Notes: generated by a model from the letters alone, not told the origin. Counted from the first letter of the stretch, positions 16,508-25,528 are shown. The stretch: 64,000 nucleotides of DNA from Saprospiraceae bacterium (GCA_020631235.1 JAHDHQ010000010.1:1-64000), one strand, 5' to 3'. A program made the numbers and translations.

Positions 16508-18667
16508 TTAATTTAAGTAGTTTAATTTGATTTTTAAATTAGAATCAAAATTTGTTTGACCGTGTAGCTTAAATAAATTTACTTCGGCCTTAGATAATTT
16601 ATCATTTACTATTCCAGAATTTTGAATGATCTCTTCAATCGAATCTACATAAGCTTCTATATCTTCCACTTCTTCAATTAACCAACCAGTTTCATCATTA
16701 ACTAAATTTGATATCCCTCCTATATCAGGTGCCACTACAGGAAAACCTATATTAATCATATCCAAGAGCATCGTGGGAACTCCGTCCCAAGAACATGTGT
16801 GCAAAAATATAGTCGCATTTTGATAATGAATATCTGTCAAATTATTGTAAGGACCTTTTAGAATTATATTTTCAGGTATATCATCCATATCATCATCTAA
16901 AAATTGGTAAATATTTCCTTTGCCCCAAACATGAAAATCTACATTTGGCAGCTGGTCCGCAATTTTCACTAAAATATCTGGTCGCTTTTGCGTGACCATT
17001 CTCGATGCCCACAAAACGATAGGTTTTTTATCATAGAAGTTATTCCTGATTTTCGAAATGAGTGAATCTCGATTAATCCTGCCAATACTTAGATCAGGTG
17101 GCTGGTTTAATACAACTAGTTTATCCTTTTCATTTTCTGACAAACCATAATCTACAATTAACTCATCTACGAATGATTGATTGTCGGTAATCACTTTATT
17201 TAGAAATCCAATTGTTTGGCGGAAATATTCCGGAGGATATCCTGCCTTATTGTGAAATTGATCATAATCGTAGCAGAACAAACAAGCGTCTAGCTTGGTG
17301 ATTTTATGAAGACTTTTTCCATAATTCTTATACAATTCCCAACCTACTCTTGAGTTAGTATTGAGTACAAATTCCGGCTTTGATGCAGAAATCAAATGAT
17401 TTAACAATCTATGTCTTGCATCCATATCAGCAAATGACTCCAATTTATGAATATCTATATGGGCAAAATTCTTATGCTCTGGCAACCATTCGTCAGCTTC
17501 ACTATCTGTTGCATCTGTATAGATAAGTAATACTTTCTTGTCAGTGTTTTTCAATATTGACTTCAAAATTTTCATAGTGAAAATCTCGGCTCCACCTCTT
17601 CGCATGGTAGATATTAGAAAGATAATGTCTGCACTGAACTGAAGGTCTTTTAGCACCGCTTTCAGTAGTAGCATATCTATGGAGTCATCTGGAGGCAATG
17701 CATATGACTGAAAATATTCGAATCTCCTATTAGGCTTAGCCACAGATGGCTCAAGTTTAATAGCCTTACTAATTTGATCTTGAATTTCTGAAGAAATATG
17801 ATTCAATTTTCCTTGGCCACGTTTTTTGCCTTGTAATTCGAAATAAAGCAATGGAATATCTTCTTCCGAAAGTTCATTTTCTTCAATATATGCCGCTGAG
17901 TCAAAAAAGTAAGAAGTAGATATGTTATTTTCGGTATTATTATTTAGATAATGCTGCAATGGATTGACATCCATTCTTTCTTTACCTAATTCTTTTGTAT
18001 AATATTCTCCATCAAAAAAAGGATGCGTTTTGTTTATATTATATTCATTGCCCCCCATATAAGATTTCAATATATCAACATCAAAGGGTATCCCATATCT
18101 CTTTCTTATAAAAGCAGATATGAAGAGCGGATGCGGAATTCTGTTTTCTTTGTAACCATGTTCAATGTAATGACCCAAAGGATTCATTTTAGACTTATGA
18201 ATGTCTGGATACAAGGTGCAATAATGCTTAACAGAATATAAAGGATGTGGATCGCGATATTCGGTTTTGCAACTAGAAATAAAGTGCATAAGTGGATTTA
18301 TCCCTGCTTCTTTAACATCTTCATTTTGGTCCAAATAATAGTGAGTCGAAAATAAATAATTAGGATTATAGCCTAATAAAAATCCTTGGGTCAAAAAATG
18401 TATAAGTGCATCATAGGGCTTTAAATCTAGTCCTGATTGATGTGTATAATAGTCATAATCAAATAAAGCCGAAAAATAAGGTGATTCTCTTTCTAAAGCT
18501 TTCTCAAATATTTGCTCAACATCTAAAACTGCTATTTTTTCCTTTGTTTTTTTCTCATTTTCAAACTCATTGTTTAGAAAATGTTCTTTGTCAAAAAGTG
18601 TTTGAATAATATCGTCCTTTAGCGACGTTTGTGATTCTATTTCCTGGCTTATATTACTTTCCTTCAT
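16508..18667 (-). CDS. Repeat-bearing GT4/GT1-type glycosyltransferase
   Basis: This 719-residue protein has three parts. Residues 1-62 are charged and probably disordered. Residues about 64-288 contain some six repeats of 34-44 residues with the recurring core YY, a few residues, then NPLxHY and HPLF. Residues about 340-719 are a GT-B glycosyltransferase, with RRGGAEIF near the start and, in the C-terminal Rossmann domain, a segment like PNVDFHVWGKG and the donor-site stretch GVPTMLLDMIN. Similar repeats occur in other bacterial glycan-cluster transferases and may act as a scaffold or acceptor-binding arm. It starts 28 bases after the sulfotransferase gene stop. Two repeats are degenerate. 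Confidence 0.88.
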   Translation of the reverse strand: MKESNISQEIESQTSLKDDIIQTLFDKEHFLNNEFENEKKTKEKIAVLDVEQIFEKALERESPYFSALFDYDYYTHQSGLDLKPYDALIHFLTQGFLLGYNPNYLFSTHYYLDQNEDVKEAGINPLMHFISSCKTEYRDPHPLYSVKHYCTLYPDIHKSKMNPLGHYIEHGYKENRIPHPLFISAFIRKRYGIPFDVDILKSYMGGNEYNINKTHPFFDGEYYTKELGKERMDVNPLQHYLNNNTENNISTSYFFDSAAYIEENELSEEDIPLLYFELQGKKRGQGKLNHISSEIQDQISKAIKLEPSVAKPNRRFEYFQSYALPPDDSIDMLLLKAVLKDLQFSADIIFLISTMRRGGAEIFTMKILKSILKNTDKKVLLIYTDATDSEADEWLPEHKNFAHIDIHKLESFADMDARHRLLNHLISASKPEFVLNTNSRVGWELYKNYGKSLHKITKLDACLFCYDYDQFHNKAGYPPEYFRQTIGFLNKVITDNQSFVDELIVDYGLSENEKDKLVVLNQPPDLSIGRINRDSLISKIRNNFYDKKPIVLWASRMVTQKRPDILVKIADQLPNVDFHVWGKGNIYQFLDDDMDDIPENIILKGPYNNLTDIHYQNATIFLHTCSWDGVPTMLLDMINIGFPVVAPDIGGISNLVNDETGWLIEEVEDIEAYVDSIEEIIQNSGIVNDKLSKAEVNLFKLHGQTNFDSNLKIKLNYLN
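17804..18478 (-). repeat. Six degenerate protein repeats of 34-44 residues in a glycosyltransferase
   Basis: The region encodes about residues 64-288 of the 719-residue glycosyltransferase. Units 2 and 3 are the clearest, each with an aromatic pair, an NPL motif, a His-aromatic pair and a closing HPL. Units 4 and 6 are the most diverged. The repetition is at protein level and is not evident in the DNA. Confidence 0.6.
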
Positions 18668-18695
18668 AGGGAATATAACTGTTTGTCTAATTAAT

Positions 18696-19697
18696 TTAAG
18701 ATTGTCGATGGAATTCTTCTAAGGCTATTTCATATAAATGTAAGTCATACTGATTAACCTTCTCAATTTCTTTGATTAAACTTGGCGAAATCTCTTTTTT
18801 ATTGCTTGGATTTTTATTTAAATTTTTGCTTTTACCTAATGTCCATCCATACCTCTTTTCCATCCTTATCACAGATTCATCAAAGTGCTCAGCAATACCA
18901 AAAACTTCTAATTGTTTAAGCCTAGCAATGGCATTATTTAGTTGTGTTTCCGTTTGTTTTATAGGGGCTGCACCTCCGGTCATATAAAAAGTTTGCACAT
19001 TAGATACTTGGTTTGGTTCTTTCTCAAAAACATACTCTAAAGGTTTATTTCTGTATTCCGGTATCATTCTTCTTAATTGATAAAGCAATGATATACTCCG
19101 TTTTATTGGATTCCGAAAAAACACGATAGGTTGCATATTTTTACCTAATATTTTCAGTCCATTATTGTAAGTGTAATGACCACAAAACAAATGTAAAGCT
19201 TCATACTTTGAGCCTATTTTTTGTTGGATTTCTGCAAATTGAGGGTATCTGTTATTATTTCTTTCAATATCACTTAAGTTGGGAAAAATCTGGTTTTGGT
19301 CAAATTGATTGTATAACATATTTCTAAAAGATGTTCCTGCCGTTTTAGGTATATGTACGAAGAAAAAAACAGGTCTATCTTCTAAATATTTTGTCCTTTG
19401 ACTATCTAATATTTTTTGTGCTAATTTGGGATTAAATGGAATATTTTGAGAGAGTTTTATTTCCACTTTGTCTATATGGGGGTTAACTCCATAGGGACGT
19501 AAATTAAATTTGAATCCACAATTACCCGTATAATGTATCTGTTTTTCACTTATGCTTTTCCTAAATAAATCTGCTCGAGAAGAGTCTACAAATTTTTCAT
19601 TAATAAATAAATCAACTTGTAATGGAGTCGATTTAAACCCTAAAATTACCCATCCTGTAATATGTTCTTTAGTTAAACTGCTTATTGCTCCTTTCAT
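18696..19697 (-). CDS. Sulfotransferase with N-terminal beta-sandwich-like domain
   Basis: The 333-residue protein has two parts. Residues 1-90 contain ITGW at 13-16 and a GNCGF motif near 58-62, and look like a small sandwich domain resembling that in the lipoprotein at 123-611. Residues from about 108 form a carbohydrate-type sulfotransferase with HIPKTAGTS (115-123) as PAPS loop and FFRNPIKRSISLL as the second binding segment. It follows the WbsX/RgpF-type gene by two bases. The N-terminal domain may hold the glycan acceptor, which is inference. Confidence 0.85.
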   Translation of the reverse strand: MKGAISSLTKEHITGWVILGFKSTPLQVDLFINEKFVDSSRADLFRKSISEKQIHYTGNCGFKFNLRPYGVNPHIDKVEIKLSQNIPFNPKLAQKILDSQRTKYLEDRPVFFFVHIPKTAGTSFRNMLYNQFDQNQIFPNLSDIERNNNRYPQFAEIQQKIGSKYEALHLFCGHYTYNNGLKILGKNMQPIVFFRNPIKRSISLLYQLRRMIPEYRNKPLEYVFEKEPNQVSNVQTFYMTGGAAPIKQTETQLNNAIARLKQLEVFGIAEHFDESVIRMEKRYGWTLGKSKNLNKNPSNKKEISPSLIKEIEKVNQYDLHLYEIALEEFHRQS

Positions 19698-19699
19698 AA

Positions 19700-22174
19700 T
19701 TAATCTACATAACTGATCGTGTAACCATTAGTATTGGTTATTAAACCTACCATTCGTTCGATAGCATGAGCCATTGTCCCATCTAACTGCCCTGCTTCTG
19801 TCGGAAAATCATTTAATCCCCATCCAATATCTAACAAGCCCTTTAAAGCTGCTGGCTTAAACCAAAACATGGTACCCGCAGGAAACAAGAATTTATGGGA
19901 TAAAATGTCCTCTTCTGTATTGAACCTAAGTAAATTTTCTTCCCAGTCGCCATATTGCTCTTCTTCATGTTGTTTACAGTAAGATCGAAGAATCTTAAAG
20001 TCTTTTTCTATTCCCAAAAGAGATGATAACTGCTTCATTGCAAGCTCATTACTGCCTAAACCCCATTTTTTAAATGAAAAAACATTTTTAAAACCAGTCA
20101 CAACACCTAGTTTATCATCATTATCAAACGACTGGATCACTTTATTGACTATCTCTGATGAGCCCATTAAAGACTCATAACTATAATTTCTCCATTCGTC
20201 TCCATTTCTTGCATGTGGTGATTTCTTGCTATGGATCTTCAAAATGTATTCGTAATCCAAATAATATACTTGATTCATGATTTCTAGAAATGGACCTACA
20301 TCGCGCCCTTGATTCTGAAAAACATAAACATTGGCATTCGGAAAATCTAATAAAATCTCTTTCTTAAACGGTGCATTATGTTGAATGATGCTAACATAAA
20401 GATCAAATGATTGATCAATCTTCTGAAAATATGTTTTGATCTCTTCCCACATTTCAATATAATACAAATGCAAGATAATCGCTACTTTACTTTTCTTTAT
20501 GATTCCATTAGGTTTGAACTTATCTCTGTTTTTCCTATTGTCAGAATGATATGAAACAACCTCGGCCGTTTTTTGTAAATAAGCGTATCCAAAATGCTTG
20601 TCTGGCTCTAAATAAGCTCCTTCCGCCCACTCATTCCAAGCATTAATAAAAACAAATGATTGGAGTTTAGTTTTACTTCTTGTTAGAGCATTGTTGAGCC
20701 ATGCACCATATTTGTCAGGGTTTGAAAAGGCAAAAGGAGTTGCAAAATTATCTTTTCTTGCTGTATTGTCCCACATGGGAAATATGCTCTCTATTTCATT
20801 TTGTTTTCCTTTATAATCATAGGAACAAGCCACCACATTACTATAATTTAAAATTAAACCATTAAACGAGTGGTTATATATTGTGTGGGGCAATGACTGT
20901 AGCATAAAAGTATTATCATACCCATATTTTCTTAATCGATCATTATATGTTCCCATATGATGAGGCGGAAACTGAACAGTCATATCCAATCCAATTTCAG
21001 AAGGATCTTCCAAATATTCAATTGATTGGCAACCAATAACAAATAAATCCTCAAATCCATCCCTTTTAGCTTCATCTCGCCAAATCTTAATCCACTCTGA
21101 CATATTGCTTGTATGCAAAGGTCGATACACTAAGAAAACCGGCTTCCCATCTATCTTTCTATATCTTTCGTCTTTAAAATATTTTGAAATGTCTGTATAA
21201 AAAGCTTTTGCTTGGTCCAAGCTGTAATCTTGCTTCATCAGAATTTCAGTTTCTGAGCCATCCCAAGCTCGGGTCCAATTTTCATTAGCCCAATTTAAAC
21301 AAAATTTGAAATCAATATTTTTATTGGCCAGAAACTGATTTAATGGCATTTCAAGCAGTCGATGACCTGAAAACCAATAATAATGAAAACAAAACCCATC
21401 TATACCATACTGCTTTGCCATGCGTGCTTGCCTTTCTAGTATTTCTGGATTGTTTAGATCATAATAACCCAATTCTCCTGGCAATCTAGGCTGGTAATGA
21501 TATTCAAATTTAGGCAAAGCCTTAGCAACATTGTGCCATTCAGTAAATCCCTTACCCCACCATTCATCATTTTCTTTAATCCTGTGAAATTGGGGCAAGT
21601 AGAAACAAAATATTTCTGTATCAGTTTTTGATTTTATCACTGATTCCTCAGAAGAATCTTTGAAATACTTAGGATGTGGTTCTTGATAAAACTTGATATT
21701 GTGAGTGCTAATGCTACCGTAATTTTGAAGTTTTCTCACATCTAGTGTGCAAATTCTAGATTCATTTAATCGGTCAATGACAAAATCAATATGATCAATT
21801 TTTCTAGGCAGTTTGACTATCCCTTTAAATTCATAGCCAATCATCCCTTCTTCTAAGCCTACTTTATATTGTTTATTAGTTTTAACAATTAAAGAGACCT
21901 GCTCATTATTAGAGGTGCGAATAGATACCCCTTTTACATTTTGATCGCTATCCACATAACCTAACAAATGCAACTTTTCATTTTGGTGATACATTTGTGC
22001 AATGTGGATGTTCAAACCATTAAAGGAATAATGTGCATTAATAACTGGAGGCGCCAATTGTTTAGCCTTCCCCCTTAATTTATTGAAAGCATTAGACACT
22101 ATTTCACCCACAGGTTCTTTACCTATAGCTTCTCTTAAAGTCTTAAAATTTTCTTTAGAAAAATGTTTTAGCAT
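19700..22174 (-). CDS. WbsX-like and RgpF-like fusion glycosyltransferase
   Basis: The 824-residue protein joins two glycan-assembly domains. Residues about 186-541 match the WbsX pattern (FYLPQFH, then WWGKGFTEW, GIDGFCFHYYWFSG, NWANENW and NAWNEWAEG). Residues about 561-824 match the RgpF/rhamnan-synthesis-F pattern (ILHLYY and NQGRDVGPF, then a C-terminal segment with PAGTMFWF). An N-terminal region (about 1-180) is beta-rich and unrecognised. Such proteins occur in O-antigen and rhamnan clusters exported by ABC transporters. It opens the nine-gene run and is the first transferase downstream of wzm-wzt, across a lipoprotein gene. Confidence 0.9.
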   Translation of the reverse strand: MLKHFSKENFKTLREAIGKEPVGEIVSNAFNKLRGKAKQLAPPVINAHYSFNGLNIHIAQMYHQNEKLHLLGYVDSDQNVKGVSIRTSNNEQVSLIVKTNKQYKVGLEEGMIGYEFKGIVKLPRKIDHIDFVIDRLNESRICTLDVRKLQNYGSISTHNIKFYQEPHPKYFKDSSEESVIKSKTDTEIFCFYLPQFHRIKENDEWWGKGFTEWHNVAKALPKFEYHYQPRLPGELGYYDLNNPEILERQARMAKQYGIDGFCFHYYWFSGHRLLEMPLNQFLANKNIDFKFCLNWANENWTRAWDGSETEILMKQDYSLDQAKAFYTDISKYFKDERYRKIDGKPVFLVYRPLHTSNMSEWIKIWRDEAKRDGFEDLFVIGCQSIEYLEDPSEIGLDMTVQFPPHHMGTYNDRLRKYGYDNTFMLQSLPHTIYNHSFNGLILNYSNVVACSYDYKGKQNEIESIFPMWDNTARKDNFATPFAFSNPDKYGAWLNNALTRSKTKLQSFVFINAWNEWAEGAYLEPDKHFGYAYLQKTAEVVSYHSDNRKNRDKFKPNGIIKKSKVAIILHLYYIEMWEEIKTYFQKIDQSFDLYVSIIQHNAPFKKEILLDFPNANVYVFQNQGRDVGPFLEIMNQVYYLDYEYILKIHSKKSPHARNGDEWRNYSYESLMGSSEIVNKVIQSFDNDDKLGVVTGFKNVFSFKKWGLGSNELAMKQLSSLLGIEKDFKILRSYCKQHEEEQYGDWEENLLRFNTEEDILSHKFLFPAGTMFWFKPAALKGLLDIGWGLNDFPTEAGQLDGTMAHAIERMVGLITNTNGYTISYVD

Positions 22175-22229
22175 GATAACTTATAGCTGGTAGCACAATG
22201 AAAAATGGACAAGTATCCAAGGCTATAAA

Positions 22230-22664
22230 TTACTTTTTCTTTGTTTTTGCTTTCTTCTTCGATTTTCTTGCCGCTTTTTGTTTTTTGCTCCATTTTTTCA
22301 AAAAAGCCATGTAAGCCTTATACTTAGAACCTAGGGTTTTCTTCAATTCTGCAGATCTTGCTGAGACTAGTTTCTTTCTGTTCGAAGCATTCTTTTTGCC
22401 ATCCCAATTCTTTGCCTTTTTTAATCCATTTATTTGTTTGTTATACTTGGCCGTGATTGCTTTTAATCTTTTCGTCTGATCTGAGGTAAGGTTCAATTCT
22501 TTTTGGGCAGCTCCCCAAAGTGGATTAGCTTTTTTAGCTCTTTTTTTCTTGGCAACTTTTGTAGTTTTTACTTTTTTAGCTTTTGATTTTTCAGCGCTTG
22601 GCTTACAAGCTATAACGGCTAATGAACAAAGGATTGCTAATAATAAATATTTTATCTTATACAT
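22230..22664 (-). CDS. Small lysine-rich lipoprotein
   Basis: The 144-residue protein has a lipoprotein signal ending VIAC (Cys20), then a strongly basic body in which lysine is very frequent. A segment beginning LNLTSDQTKRLKAI resembles the LTxxQ motif of Spy/CpxP-like periplasmic proteins, with alpha-helical character up to the C-terminal KKKAKTKKK. No firm family is assigned. It sits between wzt and the WbsX/RgpF gene on the same strand, but a separate -10-like element upstream suggests its own promoter. It might bind acidic, sulfated glycan through its charge, which is speculation. Confidence 0.72.
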   Translation of the reverse strand: MYKIKYLLLAILCSLAVIACKPSAEKSKAKKVKTTKVAKKKRAKKANPLWGAAQKELNLTSDQTKRLKAITAKYNKQINGLKKAKNWDGKKNASNRKKLVSARSAELKKTLGSKYKAYMAFLKKWSKKQKAARKSKKKAKTKKK

Positions 22665-22698
22665 ATTTCTTTATAATTTGGTCAAATTGGACAAAGCG

Positions 22699-22706
22699 CA
22701 AAAATA
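22699..22706 (-). promoter_or_regulatory. Bacteroidota -7 element upstream of the lysine-rich lipoprotein
   Basis: TATTTTTG on the minus strand fits TAnnTTTG exactly, 35 bases before the ATG at 22664. No -33 TTG at the normal spacing is evident, so this is a partial promoter match. Confidence 0.35.
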
Positions 22707-22783
22707 TCTGAATATTCTAATATTCCTATGTATTACAACTTAATTCTTTAGACAAGGAATTACTAAAAAGTATCAAATAAATC

Positions 22784-23548
22784 TTAATTATTTTGCTTTT
22801 TTCTTTCTTGTGTCTTTTTCATAAAATGAATATATTTTTTTACCGTGCTTTGAGCATCATCAAGTGCCAGTTGTACTCCCCTATTTATAATCATTGCTCT
22901 ACCACAATTCTGCTCAATAGTAGGCATTTGGTGACTCACTAAAATGATTGTTCGCCCATCTAGAAAAGTATTTTTAAATACATATTCAGACTTCCTTTTA
23001 AATGTCTCGTCTCCAACTCCACCAAAAAATTCATCCATAAGAAAAATATCTGCTTGTGCATGCACAGCAATGGCAAACTTCAGTTTGGCCATCATTCCCG
23101 AAGAATAATTTTTAACAGGTACATCTACAAAATCTTCCAATTCAGCAAACCCAATGATATCGTCGAAAATCAAGCCTATCCGTTTGAAACTTAGGCCCAA
23201 TATGCTTCCGTTTACGTAAATGTTGTCTCGAGCAGAGAGGTTTAAATCAAAACCCATACCTAATGCTAACCTCAACATTTTACCTTTAACTTCTATGACA
23301 CTACCTTTATCGGGTTTGATGGAACCCATAAGGCAATTCAGCAAAGTAGATTTCCCACTTCCATTTCTACCTATGATCCCAAATATTTCACCTTGATTTA
23401 CTTTAAAATTAATATTTTGAAGAGCTTTAATCTCACGAACATTACCTTTTTGAGAAAACATGTGAGTAAACCTCTCACGAATGGTTCTCGGCCCACCTTC
23501 ATTAACATAAAAGGTTTTTGATAAATGTTGGACATTAATCACACTCAT
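22784..23548 (-). CDS. wzt: Polysaccharide ABC transporter ATP-binding protein
   Basis: This 254-residue ATPase has Walker A GRNGSGKST (60-68), the signature YSSGM (148-152) and Walker B with catalytic Glu in FLMDEFFGG (169-177). Sequence and length match the O-antigen / teichoic acid exporter ATPases (Wzt, TagH, RfbB). At 254 residues it lacks the C-terminal carbohydrate-binding domain that longer Wzt proteins use to recognise a chain-end modification. It overlaps the permease gene by four bases (ATGA), so the two halves are coupled. Confidence 0.94.
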   Translation of the reverse strand: MSVINVQHLSKTFYVNEGGPRTIRERFTHMFSQKGNVREIKALQNINFKVNQGEIFGIIGRNGSGKSTLLNCLMGSIKPDKGSVIEVKGKMLRLALGMGFDLNLSARDNIYVNGSILGLSFKRIGLIFDDIIGFAELEDFVDVPVKNYSSGMMAKLKFAIAVHAQADIFLMDEFFGGVGDETFKRKSEYVFKNTFLDGRTIILVSHQMPTIEQNCGRAMIINRGVQLALDDAQSTVKKYIHFMKKTQERKKQNN

Positions 23549-24342
23549 ATTAATTCTATTGCTTTATGAGAATACTTATTAAATAAAAACCTTCCAATAA
23601 AATAAAGGCCAAAACCCCATGCTAAATCGACGAACATTAATTCGTAATTCCAATTCCCTAATTGCATTGTTATTGCGCGCATATTCATTATTATACCTAC
23701 AAATGGATGCAAATAAAGCATGGCAGGAAATTTATCTAGAAATAAATCTCCTTTAAAAAAAACTCCTGAGGTCCAAAAACCTAATAACACTAGAATAGTC
23801 CAAGCATGTACAACATCTTTAATATAAATTTGAATGGTAGCCAATATCATTGCGATGCCTAAAGCAAGCAAAACAATATTAAATAAAATAATGGGGAACA
23901 TCAATATTGACCAGGTGTAGTAAACGCCTAATGCATAACATAGAATTACGAAAGCAACAAAATTAAAACTGAAGCCAATAAATACAGACAAAGTCTGTGA
24001 ATAAAATAAATCGAGCTTATTAAACTGAATGTTTTCAAATAAATACCTTTTCGTCTTTATGATGGATAATCCTTTTTGCGAAGACTCTACAAAAGACATC
24101 CACAAAAGCAAGCCAGCAAATAAAAACAAACCATAATTTTCAGTGGGTACTTTGAACACCTCCTTAAAAACAAAATAGTAAATACTAATCTGAAACAAAG
24201 GATTAAGTAAAGCCCACAACAAGCCTAGTTTATCGTTATAATACCTTTTTTTAAAATCAACCTGAGCCAGCTTCCAAATCCTTTCTAAACGATTGTTCTC
24301 CGGGATATAAGGTGCTATATGTTTTAATATCTTATTTATCAT
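23545..24342 (-). CDS. wzm: Polysaccharide ABC transporter permease
   Basis: The 265-residue ABC-2 type permease has six membrane segments. The N-terminal cytoplasmic segment contains VDFKKRYYNDKLGLLWALLN, the characteristic start of Wzm/TagG/RfbA permeases. It pairs with the overlapping wzt gene and would export the undecaprenyl-linked polymer to the periplasm. It is the first gene of the left-pointing export and assembly block. The gap to the divergent GT2 gene is 92 bases and contains the palindrome at 24381-24396. Confidence 0.94.
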   Translation of the reverse strand: MINKILKHIAPYIPENNRLERIWKLAQVDFKKRYYNDKLGLLWALLNPLFQISIYYFVFKEVFKVPTENYGLFLFAGLLLWMSFVESSQKGLSIIKTKRYLFENIQFNKLDLFYSQTLSVFIGFSFNFVAFVILCYALGVYYTWSILMFPIILFNIVLLALGIAMILATIQIYIKDVVHAWTILVLLGFWTSGVFFKGDLFLDKFPAMLYLHPFVGIIMNMRAITMQLGNWNYELMFVDLAWGFGLYFIGRFLFNKYSHKAIELI

Positions 24343-24380
24343 TTTGCATTGTAAAATTACAACTATATATGATTCTTAAT

Positions 24381-24396
24381 ATGATCGAATGATCAT
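24381..24396. promoter_or_regulatory. Palindrome between wzm and divergent GT2 gene
   Basis: ATGATC, four bases, then GATCAT form a perfect six-base inverted repeat in the 92-base divergent gap. It may be an operator, but promoter elements around it are weak, so confidence is low. Confidence 0.3.
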
Positions 24397-24434
24397 CCTT
24401 CAAGTATTTTAAACAAATCAATTCGTAATTTCGT

Positions 24435-25484
24435 TTGGTGGAGCAAAAAATCATACCCATACTTGTGATTAACTGGAACGGCATAAGTGATACAGAAGCA
24501 TGTATTCATTCTTTACTTGCCCAAGATTATCCTGCTACTCATATTATGGTACTTGACAATCTATCAGACAATCAAGAATATGAGCAATTGCATGCTTCAT
24601 TTAAGGACGTAAAAAACGTCGAAATCATCGCCTCTCCCCAAAATTTAGGCTTTGCTAAAGGAAGTAACTACCTGTATGAACTATTCTTGAAAAAGAACAT
24701 TAGTCATGATTTTCTCGCAATGCTTAATAATGATGCTTTTGCTGAAAAAAACTGGCTAAGCGAATTGGTTTTGCATGCTAACACTCACTTTTCTGATGTG
24801 GTCAGTACTAAAATGATTCGATATGATAATCACGAATTATTAGATAATATCGGACATCAATTTATTAACACAGCAGAGATTGTTCCTATTGCTTTTAAGG
24901 AAAACGTATCAGATCATAATCAAATAATCAATCATTGGGGAGCATGTGCCGGAGCGTGTTTGTATAGAGCCTCCATGATTCAAGACATCGGACTGTTTGA
25001 TCCATTTTTTGATACTGGTTACGAGGATGCAGAGTATGGTCTGAGAGCCCGCATTGCTGGGTACAAATGCAGTTTCGCCCCTCAAGCAAAGGTGTATCAT
25101 AAAATAAGCCAATCCGTGGATAAAATAATGAATCTCGACTATAAGATCAGGATTCAAATAAATATCTTCTACAGCTATTTTAAACTCATGCCGCTGCCAT
25201 TTTTAGTGCTTAACTTACCCTTCATGTTGTTTAAGTATGGAATGGTTTTTTTAATAGACATTGTAAGTTTTAGATGGCAATTTTTTAAAGTCATGCAAAA
25301 GGCAATAGGTATCACCTATAAAAATCATAAAGCCTTAATTAAAGAAAAAAGAAAACAGTTTCTTTGCAACAGAAAAACGATTTCATTCATTACCATATTT
25401 AGAGAATCTACTTTTTTCCTTTGGTTCGATATAAAACGCTTTTGGAATTTAGTGGTTCGCCAAGACAAATCGGTCTTTGACTAA
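24435..25484 (+). CDS. GT2 glycosyltransferase, rhamnosyltransferase-like (WbbL type)
   Basis: The 349-residue GT-A enzyme has ILVINWNG near the N-terminus, DNLSDN as the first acidic motif and LNNDAF as the metal-binding motif. A mid-region WGACAGACLYR and FDTGYEDAEYGLRA follow, typical of WbbL-type O-antigen transferases. A hydrophobic C-terminal stretch (about 255-282) may contact the membrane. The start is uncertain: TTG at 24435 or GTG at 24438, with no upstream ATG in frame close by. It is divergent from the export operon and probably works on the same glycan. Confidence 0.88.
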   Translation: MVEQKIIPILVINWNGISDTEACIHSLLAQDYPATHIMVLDNLSDNQEYEQLHASFKDVKNVEIIASPQNLGFAKGSNYLYELFLKKNISHDFLAMLNNDAFAEKNWLSELVLHANTHFSDVVSTKMIRYDNHELLDNIGHQFINTAEIVPIAFKENVSDHNQIINHWGACAGACLYRASMIQDIGLFDPFFDTGYEDAEYGLRARIAGYKCSFAPQAKVYHKISQSVDKIMNLDYKIRIQINIFYSYFKLMPLPFLVLNLPFMLFKYGMVFLIDIVSFRWQFFKVMQKAIGITYKNHKALIKEKRKQFLCNRKTISFITIFRESTFFLWFDIKRFWNLVVRQDKSVFD

Positions 25485-25528
25485 GATATTTGTGTTGGTT
25501 ACAAATAAACTTTTGGAAAAACCAGCTT

